Shown: positions 12,400 through 24,439, counted from the stretch's first letter. The stretch is DNA of 64,000 nt from Hermatobates lingyangjiaoensis (GCA_026182355.1 JAPFBL010000367.1:405039-469038); one strand, 5' to 3'. Notes: generated from the sequence alone by a model not told the origin. A program made the numbers and translations.

Positions 12400-12900
12400 T
12401 TAACATTCTTGTTCCTTCAAATAATGTAAATTTCATTTTCTTAGTTAAAAAATTCTTACTTCTGCCTATGAAAAAGGTTTTAAATAAAACCAAAACAGAG
12501 GCAACGAGAGTTTGATTTTTTATCCCAGAAAATTGACCGGATACCGATTGGAGAACACACCTAATATATATATATATATATATATATAAATATTGATAAA
12601 AGTATCGATCGTGGATTAGAAACAAAACTAAAGTTTATCGGGACTCGGTCAGTTCTTCAGGTTCAAATTAAACTCTCATTGCCAACGTTTGGTCTTAATT
12701 TAAAACCTTTTTCATAGGCAGAAGTATAAATTTTGAAACAGAAAAACTAAGTATTACATTACAAATTATTTTACAAAGAAAAATAGTATGTGGATTTTAA
12801 CAACAACTGTAGTCAGAATGAACACGTGACACTATGTCACGCAGTGCTATAGACACCCTCAAATAGTACTAATAAAATAATAATACTGTATCCACAGAAT
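12400..12900. mobile_element. PLE-type terminal repeat family G2 debris, inverted pair around (TA)n
   Basis: Two related segments in opposite orientation flank a TA tract at about 12563-12588. One (about 12440-12545) reads TGCCTATGAAAAAGGTTTTAA. The other (about 12635-12740) contains its complement plus ACTCGGTCAGTTCTTCAGG and TCATTGCCAACGTTTGG. Relatives occur near 14690-14722, 18055-18140, 18340-18390, 47385-47485 and 50920-51010. The copy at 50970-50999 has a stem GATTTT/AAAATC followed by GAAACGTCGG, typical of PLE ends. Boundaries are approximate. Confidence 0.5.
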
Positions 12901-12959
12901 ATAGTAAGTTACCAATCGACATGCTAAACGAACACATGTTTCTGCTGTCTTCAGTCATT

Positions 12960-13680
12960 ATCAAGAAATGAACGCATTTTGAAGTTTAAATCTTATATAA
13001 GAAAGGTGGAATGTATTGCTGGGGTTGGGGGGATTAAAGTTGTTTATCTTATCGGTGAGGGTTGAGTGACCTAGGGCGTCGTTGCAGCCACCTGGGAGAG
13101 ACCCTAATTGGCTCGAGGTTGATTTAAACAATTTCAGAACTTCAGAACTAATTTCTAATTGTTTATTAATATATGGCTTCTTTTTGTTAATAAGTATGGC
13201 TTCTGTTATTCTAAGTCTATGCTAATCTCTTTCTTTTTTTATTATTTTTGTCCCTTCAACAAGAGCTTCCCTTGTTAACTTAGAATGATGGGCTTGCTCT
13301 GTGCGCTTTCTAGGGGCTCCAGATATCAGGTGCATAGTGAGTCTCCTAGAAAGTGTAGTTTTAGTTACTCCAATGTATGAGTGCTTCTGGGTTTCGCAGT
13401 CCCCATAATTACATTTGTACTCGTACACCAGATTCGTTTCATTCAATGGAGAATCCTTGCAGTGATTTCTGTTAGTCATGAAATTGTTAGGCTGCTTATT
13501 GTAGGGCTTTTATAAGTAACAAGGGAAACTATATCGTCGGCGTTTTTACATCTTATGTTTGTTTTTATAATGTCTTTTAGTACCCTTTCATCTACTATGT
13601 ATTGGTTCGAATATTGGTTTCTATGATATATTTTATGCACGGTTCCAGCTGTTTCTTAATTTCTTTTCTTATTTTACCTG
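12960..13680 (-). pseudogene. Penelope-like element, GIY-YIG endonuclease end (broken)
   Basis: The minus-strand reading includes NLVYEYKCNYGDC...SYIGVTKTTLSRRLTMHL, the GIY-YIG endonuclease core with the Cys-rich start usual in PLEs, at about 13300-13425. The same frame continues past a TAG (about 13222) into HRLRITEAILINKKKPYIN, which is the normal C-terminal part, so the stop is a mutation. Upstream, 13480-13680 is recognisably PLE but broken by stops and shifts. The tail toward 12960 has a CTGAAGA-type motif. The reverse transcriptase is missing; at about 13680 the sequence changes abruptly to a plus-strand PLE piece. Confidence 0.85.
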
Positions 13681-13974
13681 ATGTTGTTTTACTCTTTAAA
13701 AGGTCTCTTTACAAGAGTAAAACACCAATATTCAATCAGACGGGAAGATGAAAAGAGTGCCTTGTTCTTACATGAAAGGAACAAAAATCATATGATAAAT
13801 TGGAGTGAAGCAAAGGAAATAATCTTTGTACCTTCAGAAAGGAGGAGAAATATTATTGAAAGTGCACTCATAAAGAACTTTTATGGAAATTTAATGATCA
13901 ATAGTCCTAGACTTTACAAACTAGATGAAATATTAATAAAAGAAATAAGTACACATATATATATATATATATGA
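13681..13974 (+). pseudogene. Penelope-like element, endonuclease C-terminal fragment
   Basis: The open frame reads HQYSIRREDEKSALFLHERN, then INWSEAKEIIFVPSERRRNI and IESALIKNFY...SPRLYKLDE. This matches the C-terminal part of a PLE GIY-YIG endonuclease of a subfamily different from its minus-strand neighbour. It begins just after a hairpin (GTTTTACTCTT 13685-13695 with AAGAGTAAAAC 13713-13723) and ends in (TA)n at about 13953-13971. There is no start of its own; it is a truncated fragment joined head to head with the minus-strand PLE. Confidence 0.75.
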
Positions 13975-14097
13975 AAGTAAAAGCCAGAAGGAAAAATAAA
14001 AAGCACAGAAAAAAATATGTTCTGAGGCCTTTCAAATTTATGTCATTAGAAAAGAACTAGAGATTGGAAAAAAGAGATGTGACAGCTTTGTTACAAC

Positions 14098-14515
14098 AAC
14101 AGAATATGAGACGGTAATATAAACAGGAGTTAAAATACAGAATGTTTTGAATAATAAGCTAAAAATAAATACAATAAAGAAAAAGAATGACAAACAAAAC
14201 ATTAAAGAAAAAGGAAAAACCTAGGTCACAGGATAATCACCAGTTCTATATTAATAGGTTTAATATTGATTAAATCTACAGCAGCCCAAGTCTGTTTAAT
14301 AGATAATGTTTTAGTTGAGGGTGTAGTTAAGCAAATTGGACCTGTTGATAATTTCAAACAGATTAATATGTACACTAATTAAACTCCTCCTGTGACCTAG
14401 GTTTTTCTTTTATATTTTTTTTTTGTTAATTTATTTCTTTATTGTTATTATTTTTCGATTAGTATTTTAAAACTTTGTATATTTGAAGTTCTGTTTATAT
14501 TACCTTCTCATATTT
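14098..14515. repeat. degenerate foldback with ~18-bp near-perfect core arms
   Basis: AAAAACCTAGGTCACAGGA (about 14215-14234) is repeated in inverted form as TCCTGTGACCTAGGTTTTT (about 14387-14405). Outside this core the similarity continues imperfectly for over 100 nt on both sides (GGTAATATAAACAGGAG near 14113 against CTGTTTATATTACC near 14490). The AT-rich centre is non-coding. Probably two inverted copies of one element end. Confidence 0.6.
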
Positions 14516-14739
14516 TATCAATTCCCTGTGATAATCAATATATTAAATTCATCAATGTAAGCAATTAATAAATTAAAAGGCATTTGCTTAGCACTAAAAC
14601 AAATCTATATTATTAAATATAATAATAAATCTAACAAATCATTAAAAAACCCGAATGGAAATATTAAATGTTGGCATTTCAAAGTTTGATTTGAACATGG
14701 AAAACTGACCGAGTCCAGATTTATTTTGGTACTGCTAAT

Positions 14740-15000
14740 ATATATATATATATCAGTTCAAAAATGAAGAAAAGCAACACACAGAGAAAGAGACACACAT
14801 ACAAACTCAAATTTTCGGATGAACCGTCTTCAGGAGAAAAGAGAATGTGCGACCAAGCACGCCGGAGACACAACGGCAGGAAACCCGTTCTCTCTTGCCT
14901 ATATATATGGGTTGGGTTTTTGACCGCTTGTTACAGTTGAATGATCTTAGTATTGTTTTCCCATTTCATATTGTGGTTTGATCATATATATATATATATA
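14740..15000. mobile_element. PLE family A terminus joined to family B terminus inside (TA)n
   Basis: 14749-14895 is a family A end (CAACACACAGAGAAAGAGAC, then TTTTCGGATGAACCGTCTTCAGG, then CACGCCGGAGACACAACGG). After TATATATA comes a family B piece (GGGTTTTTGACCGCTTGTTA...TTGTGGTTTGATCA), then (TA)n again. The hammerhead-like core at 14813-14833 (-) has a weak stem. Two different PLE ends sharing one TA tract suggests repeated insertion into the same microsatellite. Confidence 0.7.
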
Positions 15001-15009
15001 TATACATAT

Positions 15010-15250
15010 ATATAAAACAAGTTCAAGAACTAAGAATAGTAACACAGAGGAAGACACACTTACTAACCCAAATTTTTTTATAATTCGTCTTCAGGAGAAA
15101 AGAGGTGTTCCTACGTTTCCTGCCTTTGCGTTTCCAGCGTGCTTGGTCTCCCACTCTCTTTTCTTGAAGAAGAATTATCCAAAAAATGAGTTAGTAAGTG
15201 TGTCTCTTTCTCTGTGTATTACTATACTTCGTTTTTGAACTTGTTTGTGT
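15010..15250. mobile_element. foldback of PLE family A termini (diverged)
   Basis: Left arm about 15017-15102 (AACACAGAGGAAGACACACTT) and right arm about 15156-15246 (AAGTGTGTCTCTTTCTCTGTG) are imperfect reverse complements. The CTTCAGGAGAAAAGAG part of the terminus lies in the left arm and CTCTTTTCTTGAAGAAGAAT in the right. Flanked on the left by (TA)n. The open frame 14978-15238 is read through this repeat and is not a gene. Confidence 0.65.
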
Positions 15251-15869
15251 CCTGTTTGGATTTACTTCCTGATTTAACGTATGCATATATACATATGTCT
15301 GCGTTTCAGAGTAAACTATATGTACAAAGGAAATGAACATACATACTTACATTCTGTAATTTTAGGTTTAACTGTCATTAGGAGAGAAGAGATAGGAAAA
15401 CCAAGTGTACATGCCAAGAGACGGTTTTTCCAACTATATTTGTGATTTGGAGAACCCTTTCTTGTCTATGCTCATTAATGGTTTAAAACTGAAAACTTAT
15501 CGTAAATGTAATTAAAGGTTGAAAGCAAATTATTCAAACAATATAAATACAGCATTCGATGATGTATAATATTGTGCATGTTAGTTATAACCTTCTCTTG
15601 AAGATAACACTCTAGCGGATCATTCTAATGATTGCTAGAATGAAGTTGAGTAGAGAGAAATAACGTCCGATGTAGATGTGACTAGACAGTGGTGGTCGGT
15701 GCAGTGCTGCTTGGTTAGCAAAAACTTATCACTTCCATTAAAGATAAACAAGTATTCTAGTACCTTTGAATATTAGCGAACCACTCCTGAATAAAAAGGT
15801 TATAAATCGACCTGTCTGTACTGTGTATGATAATGCAATGCAATATAAGAACTAATAATAATATTTATA

Positions 15870-16035
15870 TTTAAATGATTGCAAAAGGAAGTTCTTTTCA
15901 ATGAGGTTTATGGGTCGGAAGGTCTGCACTTCCTGGTCCCAAGACTGGAGGAGCACCGCTACGGGGAAAGACATTTATTTGCGGCAATCACGCTCTTTGA
16001 TGGCCACTAAATATGCTTTGTCTTGCGAGCTCTCC
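15870..16035 (+). other. short GC-richer island with protein-like 43-codon frame, unidentified
   Basis: The frame starting CAAAAGGAAG near 15885 reads QKEVLFNEVYGSEGLHFLVP then RLEEHRYGERHLFAAITLFD, ending GH and TAA. Amino-acid composition and GC content stand out from the surrounding intron. I do not recognise a family. A neighbouring frame (15901-16131, 76 codons) covers the same DNA but looks less protein-like. It may be a processed-pseudogene piece, an unrecognised exon, or chance. Confidence 0.3.
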
Positions 16036-17341
16036 TCCACCACTGGACTCCTATCGCAACAAAGGTTCCCTTACAAATTTGCATTCCCATTCCCATACAA
16101 CTCTGTGCTTATACCAAGCTTACTCTACTAACTCTACTAACCTACGAATTACTAATGATAAAACAGAGAAATGTAATAACAGATGAAATTAATGATGTAT
16201 AAATAATGGATTCTCTCTCTACAACAATGAAAAACAAGTAAGAAAAACTATGCAGTAGCCTAAACTGAACTGCTTTATTTCTAAAAGTCATTAAAGCCTA
16301 ATAGAAAATCACTTTAATTTTGGATTTACTTTAATGTGGTGATTGTGTAGACGTATTATCAAACTTTTTCATGAGATCAAATTGTTATTTTGCAGCTTCC
16401 ATTGTAAAATTCAAGCATTAAAATAGAATCGTCTTTCTGTAACAGTCTGCCAATATCCAACGAACGGAACTTAGTAGTTGTCATTTAGAGTAGTATTTTC
16501 TGTTTTATTATTATAAGTCCATAAATTTTTCATAAGTCAAGAAACAAGAGTAATGAATAGTTTATGAAAGTGAATGTTGAATATGTAATATTTATTTTTT
16601 ATTGCTTCTAATTTCAGTTCAGTTCAATAGATACAATGATACTTGATTGCAACTATAAGAAATTCAAATTGTTATTAAAAAGACGACTAAATTAAACATT
16701 TCTTTCTTATGTTAATGTTTGCTGGATTATGAAGAAAATTCGAACGCTTTTAATGAGCAAGATTAAAGATTGCCGTCTGACGATATATAATTAAATTAAA
16801 ACCACTTCTTTTGGAAAATATCTTTTCAAATAGCTTCTTCTCTGTCGATGTTACAAGTTCAGTACTTCAACAATTATAATTTTTTTTGAAAAATTGAGAA
16901 AGTTTAATGATGCAAGTTTTATAAAGAAAATATGAAATTTTAATTAATGCTTTAATTTCAGGATTTATAGAAAAAGTGATACGTTATTAATTTTTGGCAC
17001 AACTTTCAATGTAGTGTTTTATTTTGAAATTAACAGTTTTTAATAAATAGAGACAGTTAAAAATAAAACATCATAATGTAGAGTTGGTAATATCTGCTAG
17101 TTTAATGATATAAACTTTGTTATGTTTTTCTTATCGCTGGTGCATTTTTTTATTCCATAGAGTTTTATTTTGACTTTATCAAGGTGATATGATATCCTAA
17201 TATCATATGAAGCTCCTATCATAATATTATATGAAGATATATCATATTATACTCCTAAGTATTTTAACTAAAGAGAAAGGAAAAAACTAAAATTATATGG
17301 AATATATATAATTGGAAAGACGATCTAAGCTCGACGTATAT

Positions 17342-17596
17342 AAGTTCAAAATCGAAGAAATGTAACACTTACTAACTCAAGTTTCTGGAACATCCGTTTT
17401 CAAGAGAAAAGAGAGGGAGATCAAGCATGTTGTAAACACAACGGCAGGTAACCTTGTAAACGTAAGACCAGGTGTTACAAATTGCAGTTACAGCGTGCTT
17501 AGTCTCTCTCTCTTTCACTCTCTCTCATTTCTCTTAAATACGGATTTTCCCAAATTTGAGTTATTTAGTGTGTTTTTTACTCTTCTTCGATTTTGA

Positions 17597-17599
<3 letters not shown>
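17342..17599. mobile_element. foldback of PLE family A termini, older copy
   Basis: Left arm about 17342-17433 (AAGTTCAAAATCGAAGAAAT...) and right arm about 17490-17599 (...CTTCTTCGATTTTGAAC) are imperfect reverse complements. The middle holds the family A landmark ACACAACGGCAGG. The right end meets (TA)n at 17600. Confidence 0.65.
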
Positions 17600-17629
<30 letters not shown>

Positions 17630-17631
17630 AC

Positions 17632-17830
17632 AAAATTTCACATAAACACGTGAAATAACAATCAATGATCAAAACACAATAAGAAATGGGAAAACAAGAC
17701 TAAGATCATAAGAGTAAAAACCTGACTCTGAAACTGAAGCTGGGTTTTAACTCTGACGAAGACCGTTTGTTACGGTTGAAAGATCTTAGTCTTTTCTTTT
17801 CACATTTCATATTGTGGTTTGATCATATAT
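17632..17830 (+). mobile_element. PLE family B terminus with hammerhead-like core
   Basis: Starts TTTCACATAAACACGTGAAA, continues GGGAAAACAAGACTAAGATC, and has the core CTGACGA-A-GACCG...CGGTT-GAAA at 17753-17781 followed by the inverted GATCTTAGTC...TTGTGGTTTGATCA. Bounded by (TA)n on both sides. Arms are less perfect than in the copy at 47689-47832. Confidence 0.7.
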
Positions 17831-19555
17831 ATATTTTTGTACAAATATACACTTATTAATTGCAATGATTCTGAAACATGAGTGTTTGTCCTTTTTATGC
17901 GTTTTTTATTTTAATATTATAGTTTAAAAGAATTACACAGCAGTTCATGCATGGCCATGGACAACACCTTGTCCAATCGTACTTGTATTACTGTTTTGAA
18001 TGTGGCAATGGTACATTTGTTATGTCAACTATCTAACTGAAAATGCTAAAATAAAATCGAGACGAGAATTTTCCAGGTTCAAATGAGATCCTTAATGCTG
18101 AAGTTTGGTTTTCATTAACTACATTTTTCAAAGATTGAACTACAAATTAATTGAATAACAAAAATACAAACTTTTACATTACCGGAGGACTAGCAATGTT
18201 AACGTTATTATTAGTTCCAGTAGGCTTCAAGTATTCGTAAAATTACGTAATGGTCTTTTTGTAATCTGAAGTTTAAATGTTTTGTACTTTTATTAATTCT
18301 TACTTTGGATATTAATAATGTTTTAAATTAATACTGAAACCTCCGAATATGAGAGTTTGCTTTGTATCTGGAAAGCTGATCGAGTCCCTATTATTTTTTT
18401 ATTATTTCACATAAAATAATAGGATGTGTACAGGATTTTACTACTAGACACAAAGTGTATGAAGTGTTGCAATACATTAGCACATTACTGGAAGTGTTAA
18501 CGGCTGTTGTTGGTTAGAACGGAGGTCAAAACGGTCCAACTTTTAACAAAGGCAAATATGGCTTAACTTTGATGATCTAGAGGAGACTAGTGAATTCAAT
18601 ATTGCTAGGGCCGGGAAAAACTTTAAAGTCATTTTAATTGTTATTATATTTAATGCACTGTTCATGCAATGTAAATTGTAAAGAGTTCTCAGAGTTAGAA
18701 GTTTCGTGTCACAGTGGTACAGCACAGTAAACCCCTATATATAAAATAAATCAGCATTTAAGCGTTTTAAATATTAAAATTTCTGGCTCTATGTACAAAT
18801 GTACAAAGGAAAACAAGATTTCCAAAAATTAACAACAAAAAAAAAATAGCGACAAATTTAAGGAATTAAAATCACCAAGAAACAAACAATGATGTCAGTA
18901 ACAAATAAAAGCGGCAAGGAATGAGTTTCTATAGAAAGTCAGTTTATAATGAAACCTCTTTCAAATTCCTTGTGTAGTTTACATATGCCTTAACGGGAAG
19001 ATATAACTTGAGGATAACCTCAAAATGTTTGAAATGTTGCGTTATATAGTGAATCTGTGTGGAGACTCGTTTCTTAACAATTCTTTTTTTTTTTTGAAAT
19101 AATATGTTTTCACAGATGGTAAAACATATAAACTAAACATTTTGTTTAGTAAATATTTATTTGTTATAAACATATGTTTCTTAATTAAAATTTAAGAATC
19201 CTTAAATAAACTTTTATAAGTCATTTTCATCGTTGACATTGGAAAATCTCTTGGAGGTATTCTATTGGTACATACTGAATGAATTCTTGGGTGGATTTGG
19301 CTGAGATAGCTCAACAGAAGTGTTGTTCTCTTAAGAGGAATCTGAAAGCTAAATTGGAGTGTTGTAGATCTATAGAGGTCGAGCCATTCTTTTTTTTGAG
19401 CTTTTAGCTCTCGATAGCTAATGGGCAATGAGAGGGTTTTAAGTGGCCCTTTAAGTGACGTTTGAAATGGATAGACGAAGAGGGCTGCCGTACTTACTTC
19501 AAAGTGGGCTTCCCTGCTGCGTACCATAAGATTGATTGCAAGGGACACACAGGGC

Positions 19556-19585
19556 TAATCAAGATCACAGGCCTGATCTTGATTA
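19556..19585. repeat. short perfect palindrome
   Basis: TAATCAAGATCA and its exact reverse complement surround CAGGCC. It lies upstream of the hAT remnant. A 118-codon minus frame (19192-19548) just beside it has no recognised domain. Confidence 0.6.
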
Positions 19586-19799
19586 TTCCTTTTGTACGAT
19601 ATCACTGCTACAGCATCAATAAAAATTAATCACAGAAGAACTCTTAAAACTTGTATAACAGTTTGTTTCAGTCTTACCAACCTGGATCTCATATTCTGAT
19701 AAGGACGAGCATCTTCAACAGTTAATTAGTTTACAGAACACTGTAATTGCTGGTTTTGATAAACTCAATTTATCAAATGTATGTGGCTACATACAGGTA

Positions 19800-21056
19800 T
19801 GTATGTGGATAAATACATGTTCATGACATGCTTGGAGATAAGGCAGCAGAGACCTGGGATTGTTTATCACTTTCTAATAATACTGTTCAGAGGAGAATTT
19901 CAGATATATCAGTTGATATTCTTACTCAAGTTACAAACGAAATAAAGACTTCTCCACTTGGTCTTTTCACATTATAAGTTGATGAGTCAACCGATGTAGC
20001 TAGTCTTGCACAGTTGTTAGTTTATGTACGATATATTAATTATGATAATTTTAAGGATGAATTTCACTTTTGTAAGCCTTTAGAAACAACAACAAAAAGC
20101 AGTGATATATTTGAAAAAATAGGGTCATTTCTGAAAGAACATGAACTAAAGTGAGAAAATGTTGCTGGCATTTGTACACATCTATGCTAGGCTGTAGATC
20201 TGGTTTTCAGCAAATGGTAAAGAATGTTTCTCCACAAGCTGCTGGGGTTCACTGCATGGTACATTGTCAAGTACTAGCTTCAAAGACATTGCCAAAAGAT
20301 TTAAAAACTGTTATGCAGTCAGTTGTTAAAGCAGTCAACTTCATTAAGTCAAGTGCACTGAATAGTCGTTTGTTTGCAAAACTTTGCCAAGGAAACCAAG
20401 GAATCTGGGTATGTATGAGTTGTTGGAAGGAGCAGAGCTGTGAATGAGATAAAGGTTTGGAATGTACTGAATTTTTTATTGGCAAAACTGGGTATATTTA
20501 AGGAGCTAAATTGAACAGAAAATAATCATGTTACAATGGCCACTCAGAGAGCCGTAAGACATTTAGGTACACTTTGACAGATAGTGACCATATGAGTCAA
20601 ATTGGTAAATGAAGGATTAATCTAGTGGATTTGTGTCAGAACGGTTTGCTGGGTTAATTAAAGAATTAACTGGGAGCTGACTGATGTTCTGGTTGATGAT
20701 GCTGTTTATACTCGAAATGAGAGGCAGGCAGGGATTGCCGACGATGTTTGATCACCTCGCATATCTTTGACAGTTGCTGATAGTGTACAAGTGACCGCTC
20801 AAGTTAATCCTAGGATTTGAAAAGGAAATGGAAAGGGAATAATACAATTTGTGTAATTTCATTTTAAGCGGTTATATTTTCGGATTTAGATTTATATTTA
20901 CTCAGATAATATTTTACTTTAATTAGACGATTATTTAGCAGTTGGCTGGTAAGTGCTAAATTATCTTCTAATTTAGATATCTTCGCAACCCCAAGAAAAT
21001 CGCTTGCCGACCCCAACTGGGGTCGCGACCTCGGGGTTGGGAACCCTTAGGGTAGA
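19800..21056 (+). pseudogene. hAT (Buster/ZBED5-like) transposase pseudogene with 3' terminus
   Basis: Reads RRISDISVDILTQVTNEIKT, then after a TAA (19975-19977) VDESTDVASLAQLLVYVRYI and CKPLETTTKSSDIFEKIGSF. A TGA at 20152-20154 stands where Trp is expected. After a small deletion near 20170-20190 it continues MLGCRSGFQQMVKNVSPQAA, HCMVHCQVLASKTLPKDLK and AVNFIKSSALNSRLFAKLCQ. This order is typical of ZBED5/SCAND3-type hAT transposases, including the DESTD catalytic segment and the C/H motif around HCMVHCQ. Past about 20420 the frame degrades; the C-terminal dimerisation region is barely traceable. The end GGTCGCGACCTCGGGGTTGGGAACCC (21027-21052, in part) looks like a hAT terminal inverted repeat. 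No 5' end was found. Confidence 0.85.
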
Positions 21057-21191
21057 GCTTGGCGGAATTTATATGATGATATAAATGTGGAATTCCATGT
21101 GCTGATCAGACGCCCCAACAAGTACAATAAACAGCTTTACCAAAGATTTAAAATTAAAAAAATGTATTATGTTCAACAGTACTTACAAACG

Positions 21192-22140
21192 AGCTGGAAG
21201 TGGTTAGGTCAAACCCCCCCGATGTGCCTTCACCTTGTCGTGGTGGGGGGGCTTAACATGCTTGGATGGTTGTTCCTTCATGGTATGAACTAAGGAAGGC
21301 ACAACATGGAGGATAGTTAACATGAGTCAGCGTTCGCTTGATCAAGCGTTGGCTTAAAGGGTTGGTCCGTCTATAACTGTTCTGTGGCTAACACCTGTCT
21401 TTTTCGAGACCTTATGTTGTGGGGCCTGGTGGATTGGGTTGAGTCTCTGAGTCAGTATCATCGGGTTGAAGACTTGCACGATCGGGCTCTGACCTGGAGT
21501 TTGCTCGTCCCTTAGAACTTCTGTGGCTGGCACTTGTCTTTTTTAAGACTTCTTTAGCGGCTTTAGCAACATCCTTGTGATGCTCTGTTTTTAAACAGGC
21601 GCCCGAGTGTGTGCTGTCACCTCTGTCATGTATTTGTTTGAGACTCACTGGTCCCTAACCCCTTTCCTTCTTTCAGCTAGCGGCTGGAAAAGTTCTTTAA
21701 GAAAAATTTCTCTCCCTTAGGTTTGGCAACTTTCGTTGTTCCTCAGGTCTAAAGATTATGCGAACGTTATTTGCCTGGGGTGTGTTGTGGTAGACTTAGG
21801 TTGGTGTGGCCGGTCTTGGGTAGGGTTGGTGTTTGATTCTTCTCCTTCCCTCTCCCGAAACTTTTTTCTTTTATCTCTGTCTCTTAGGTCCTTTCTTTCT
21901 GAAATCCCTATTATCTGGTACTTTTCCGTTTCCCTTTTCATCTGTAATTCTTGATGATCTATTTTCGGGCATTTCACAAGGAATTTATCGTTTTCTTCGT
22001 TTGTGAGAATGCAATGGGTTCCCATGACGTAGCGAAAGAGTTCAACGTTCAGAAAGACCTGGTCTGCTTTACCATGTTATGGCGGAAAGGCTGAGAAACA
22101 TGAAAAAATCAAAACAAGCTAGGTCGAACCCCAGTATAAA
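21192..22140. mobile_element. unclassified interspersed repeat, copy 1 (LINE-like?)
   Basis: Starts near CGATGTGCCTTCACCTTGTCGTGG, a GC-rich hairpin-prone segment that I associate with arthropod interspersed repeats without being able to name one. The second half is related to 54080-54650: both contain TTGATGATCT, then AAGAGTTCAACGTT or AAGCTCCACGTTAA, then GAAAGGCTGA or GAAAGGCTCA and CAAAGCAGGTAGGC-like ends. On the minus strand 21756-22025 is an 89-codon basic frame (GTHCILTNEENDKFLVKCPK then IDHQEL), possibly part of a retroelement ORF1; the other copy has a similar but broken stretch. Confidence 0.5.
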
Positions 22141-23159
22141 TAAATTATATACTGGAAATGGTCTCAGGTTTCAAAATAGATATGAAATTTGAAGAGTATC
22201 ACTTATTCAAAAATAATCATATGAAAAATAAACAGAAATCGAGAAAAAATGAAGCTTAACTATATTTGAATGTTTTCTTAAGGTTTAAGTAGTTTTCATG
22301 AACCATCAATCAAAGCAAAGCTCTCTTACTGACTCTGGAAACATGCACGGTTGGAAGTTGACGGAGCAGGAGCCGTTATGAAATGAGGGTTTAGATGCTA
22401 ACCTGCCAACGATCGTCTGCATACATCGTTCATCCTAGAGCATATTATTATATAAATGATATACTTTCAACTTACATTTACTAACTAATCAATCATATTT
22501 ATTTTTGAAAGTAATCAACAATACTGTATAAACGTTTTTACATATAATAAAAGATTAATTTAACACTATAATATTGAAGACGAGATTAGTCTTCATACAG
22601 CTGGACACCCGTCATTTTTTCATCCCTCATGATCTCTGTTAGTTGTTTACGGAACTTTAGCTCATTCCCATTAATGTAGACTCACTACTTTTAAAAATGT
22701 CTTGGGAGAGCAAAGCAGATCTTATGTTTCATTCTATTTTAGTGTTATTTCACTTAACTTCTCTATACATAAAATAATCTATCAGTCCATGTGCGATGCA
22801 TTTTTAAATGACTTAAATAATGTTGGCGAGAAAGGTATAATTCTTATTCAAATTTCTCTAAATAGGTTATCATCTAAAAACCCAGAAACATTTGGATTAA
22901 TATTTATTGAATGAAAAAGAAGGTAACTTTTCGGGAGGTTGAGTGAACTATTTGTTTACAATTTGACATTGAGCTGGTAGTTTTGACAGGAAGTCGTTTA
23001 TTCTTCACCCAAAACTTTGAAGGAGTGGATCTCCGAGTCTTTAATTTTTAAATATCTCTATTTTTCTTAGAAAATTTCGTATTTAACAAATATTAAATTG
23101 GTTTTTATTGCATTCCTTATAATTTTTACACTAAAGGCTAACTTTAATTATTACTTTAT

Positions 23160-23430
23160 TATTTTATTATCTTTTTACTTTACCATAAGTAAAGTATAGT
23201 GATCGTGAAAAAATTCGATCTCGAGATTTTGACGGAATTACATGTTTTGAGGTCCCAGAAGTCGTTTTATGAAGTTTTTTCGATGATGTCTGTGTGTGTG
23301 TATGTGTGTGTGGGTGGGTGGGTGGGTGTGTGTTAGCATTGCTTGTTACCACACTGCGGTCCAGAATCTTTGATGGATCAAGTTGATATTTTACACAAAA
23401 ATGGGCCCCATAGGCCCATAGAAGAAGGTC
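23160..23430 (-). repeat. interspersed repeat G, truncated copy with (GTGG)n
   Basis: TTTTTACTTTACCATAAGTA...GATCGTGAAAAAATTCGATC...CAGAAGTCGTTTTATGAAG, a (GT/GGGT)n tract at 23290-23333, then CCAGAATCTTTGATGGATCA and TTACACAAAAATGGGCCCCA. This is nearly identical in inverted orientation to 49690-49950. In the forward sense of the element the end is a hairpin followed by an A-run (see 49190-49955), so it is probably a retroposon 3' region. Confidence 0.75.
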
Positions 23431-24439
23431 AGAAGGTAACTTCTACCAAGTTACCATTTTATAAGATTTGGTACAAATAAAACGAAAACTTTATAATACG
23501 AAGTCCATCAAATTAAATAGTGCCAGTAAAACAAAGTTCCTCTTATCAAAGTATAAACTGGGAGAAAAGAAATTTTTAAAATAGTTGAGTTCAATATAGC
23601 TGAAGATTCATAGGTCTCTATTTAGCATATAAATAATTATTCAGGGCAGAATGAAGTCCCTTCATTTCCCGCCAACAGTACATAATGCGCATGTCTTTTT
23701 CATCGCATGATTATTTCGACCAATCATCGGCTCTCATTTTTTCAAGCCATTTTAATTGCGTTTTTATTCGATGTACATGTTATTTGTAACAGTTTGAAAT
23801 TATTTCAAATGTGGTCTTATTGACAAATTTAGTTTAATATCTATGTTTAAAAGAGTACATTCATTGAAATATTTAGTTTAATATATGTTTACGTTATTAA
23901 ATGTGAGTTTACGTTGATTAAATGACAATGCAAGAATACAGAAGGTATTGAACATCATAGTCACGGTTAGTGGAAATATTTTATTAATTTTCTTTTCAAT
24001 ATTATAAGTTCATTAATTGTTCTTTAAACTATCTACACTTAATTATCTACTTAATATTTATCTAGTAATATTATATTTTTAACATCATTTATATTATTTT
24101 TATATCATTCTTATTTTGCTAATTCATATGTAATTTATATTTATTTTCACTTCGCCAGGAAAATAGAATATTTAATTACCACCATGTATATAATACATAA
24201 GTTCACCTATTGAGTTTTGTAGGCTCAACGAATCTGTCAAACTGAATCAATATGATTATTTGTATAAGATAATTCAAGAAAAGTATTTTAATATCTTTGA
24301 AAACAGTTATTTAGTTTATTAGTTATATCTATTTTTCATAATTTGCCTTAGTAATTTCTGGCCTTAAATAATGTTATCTCTTCTTTTTTTCTCTTATTCT
24401 GTATCGTTATTTTTAAATTACTACGAATGGAAGCTATAT

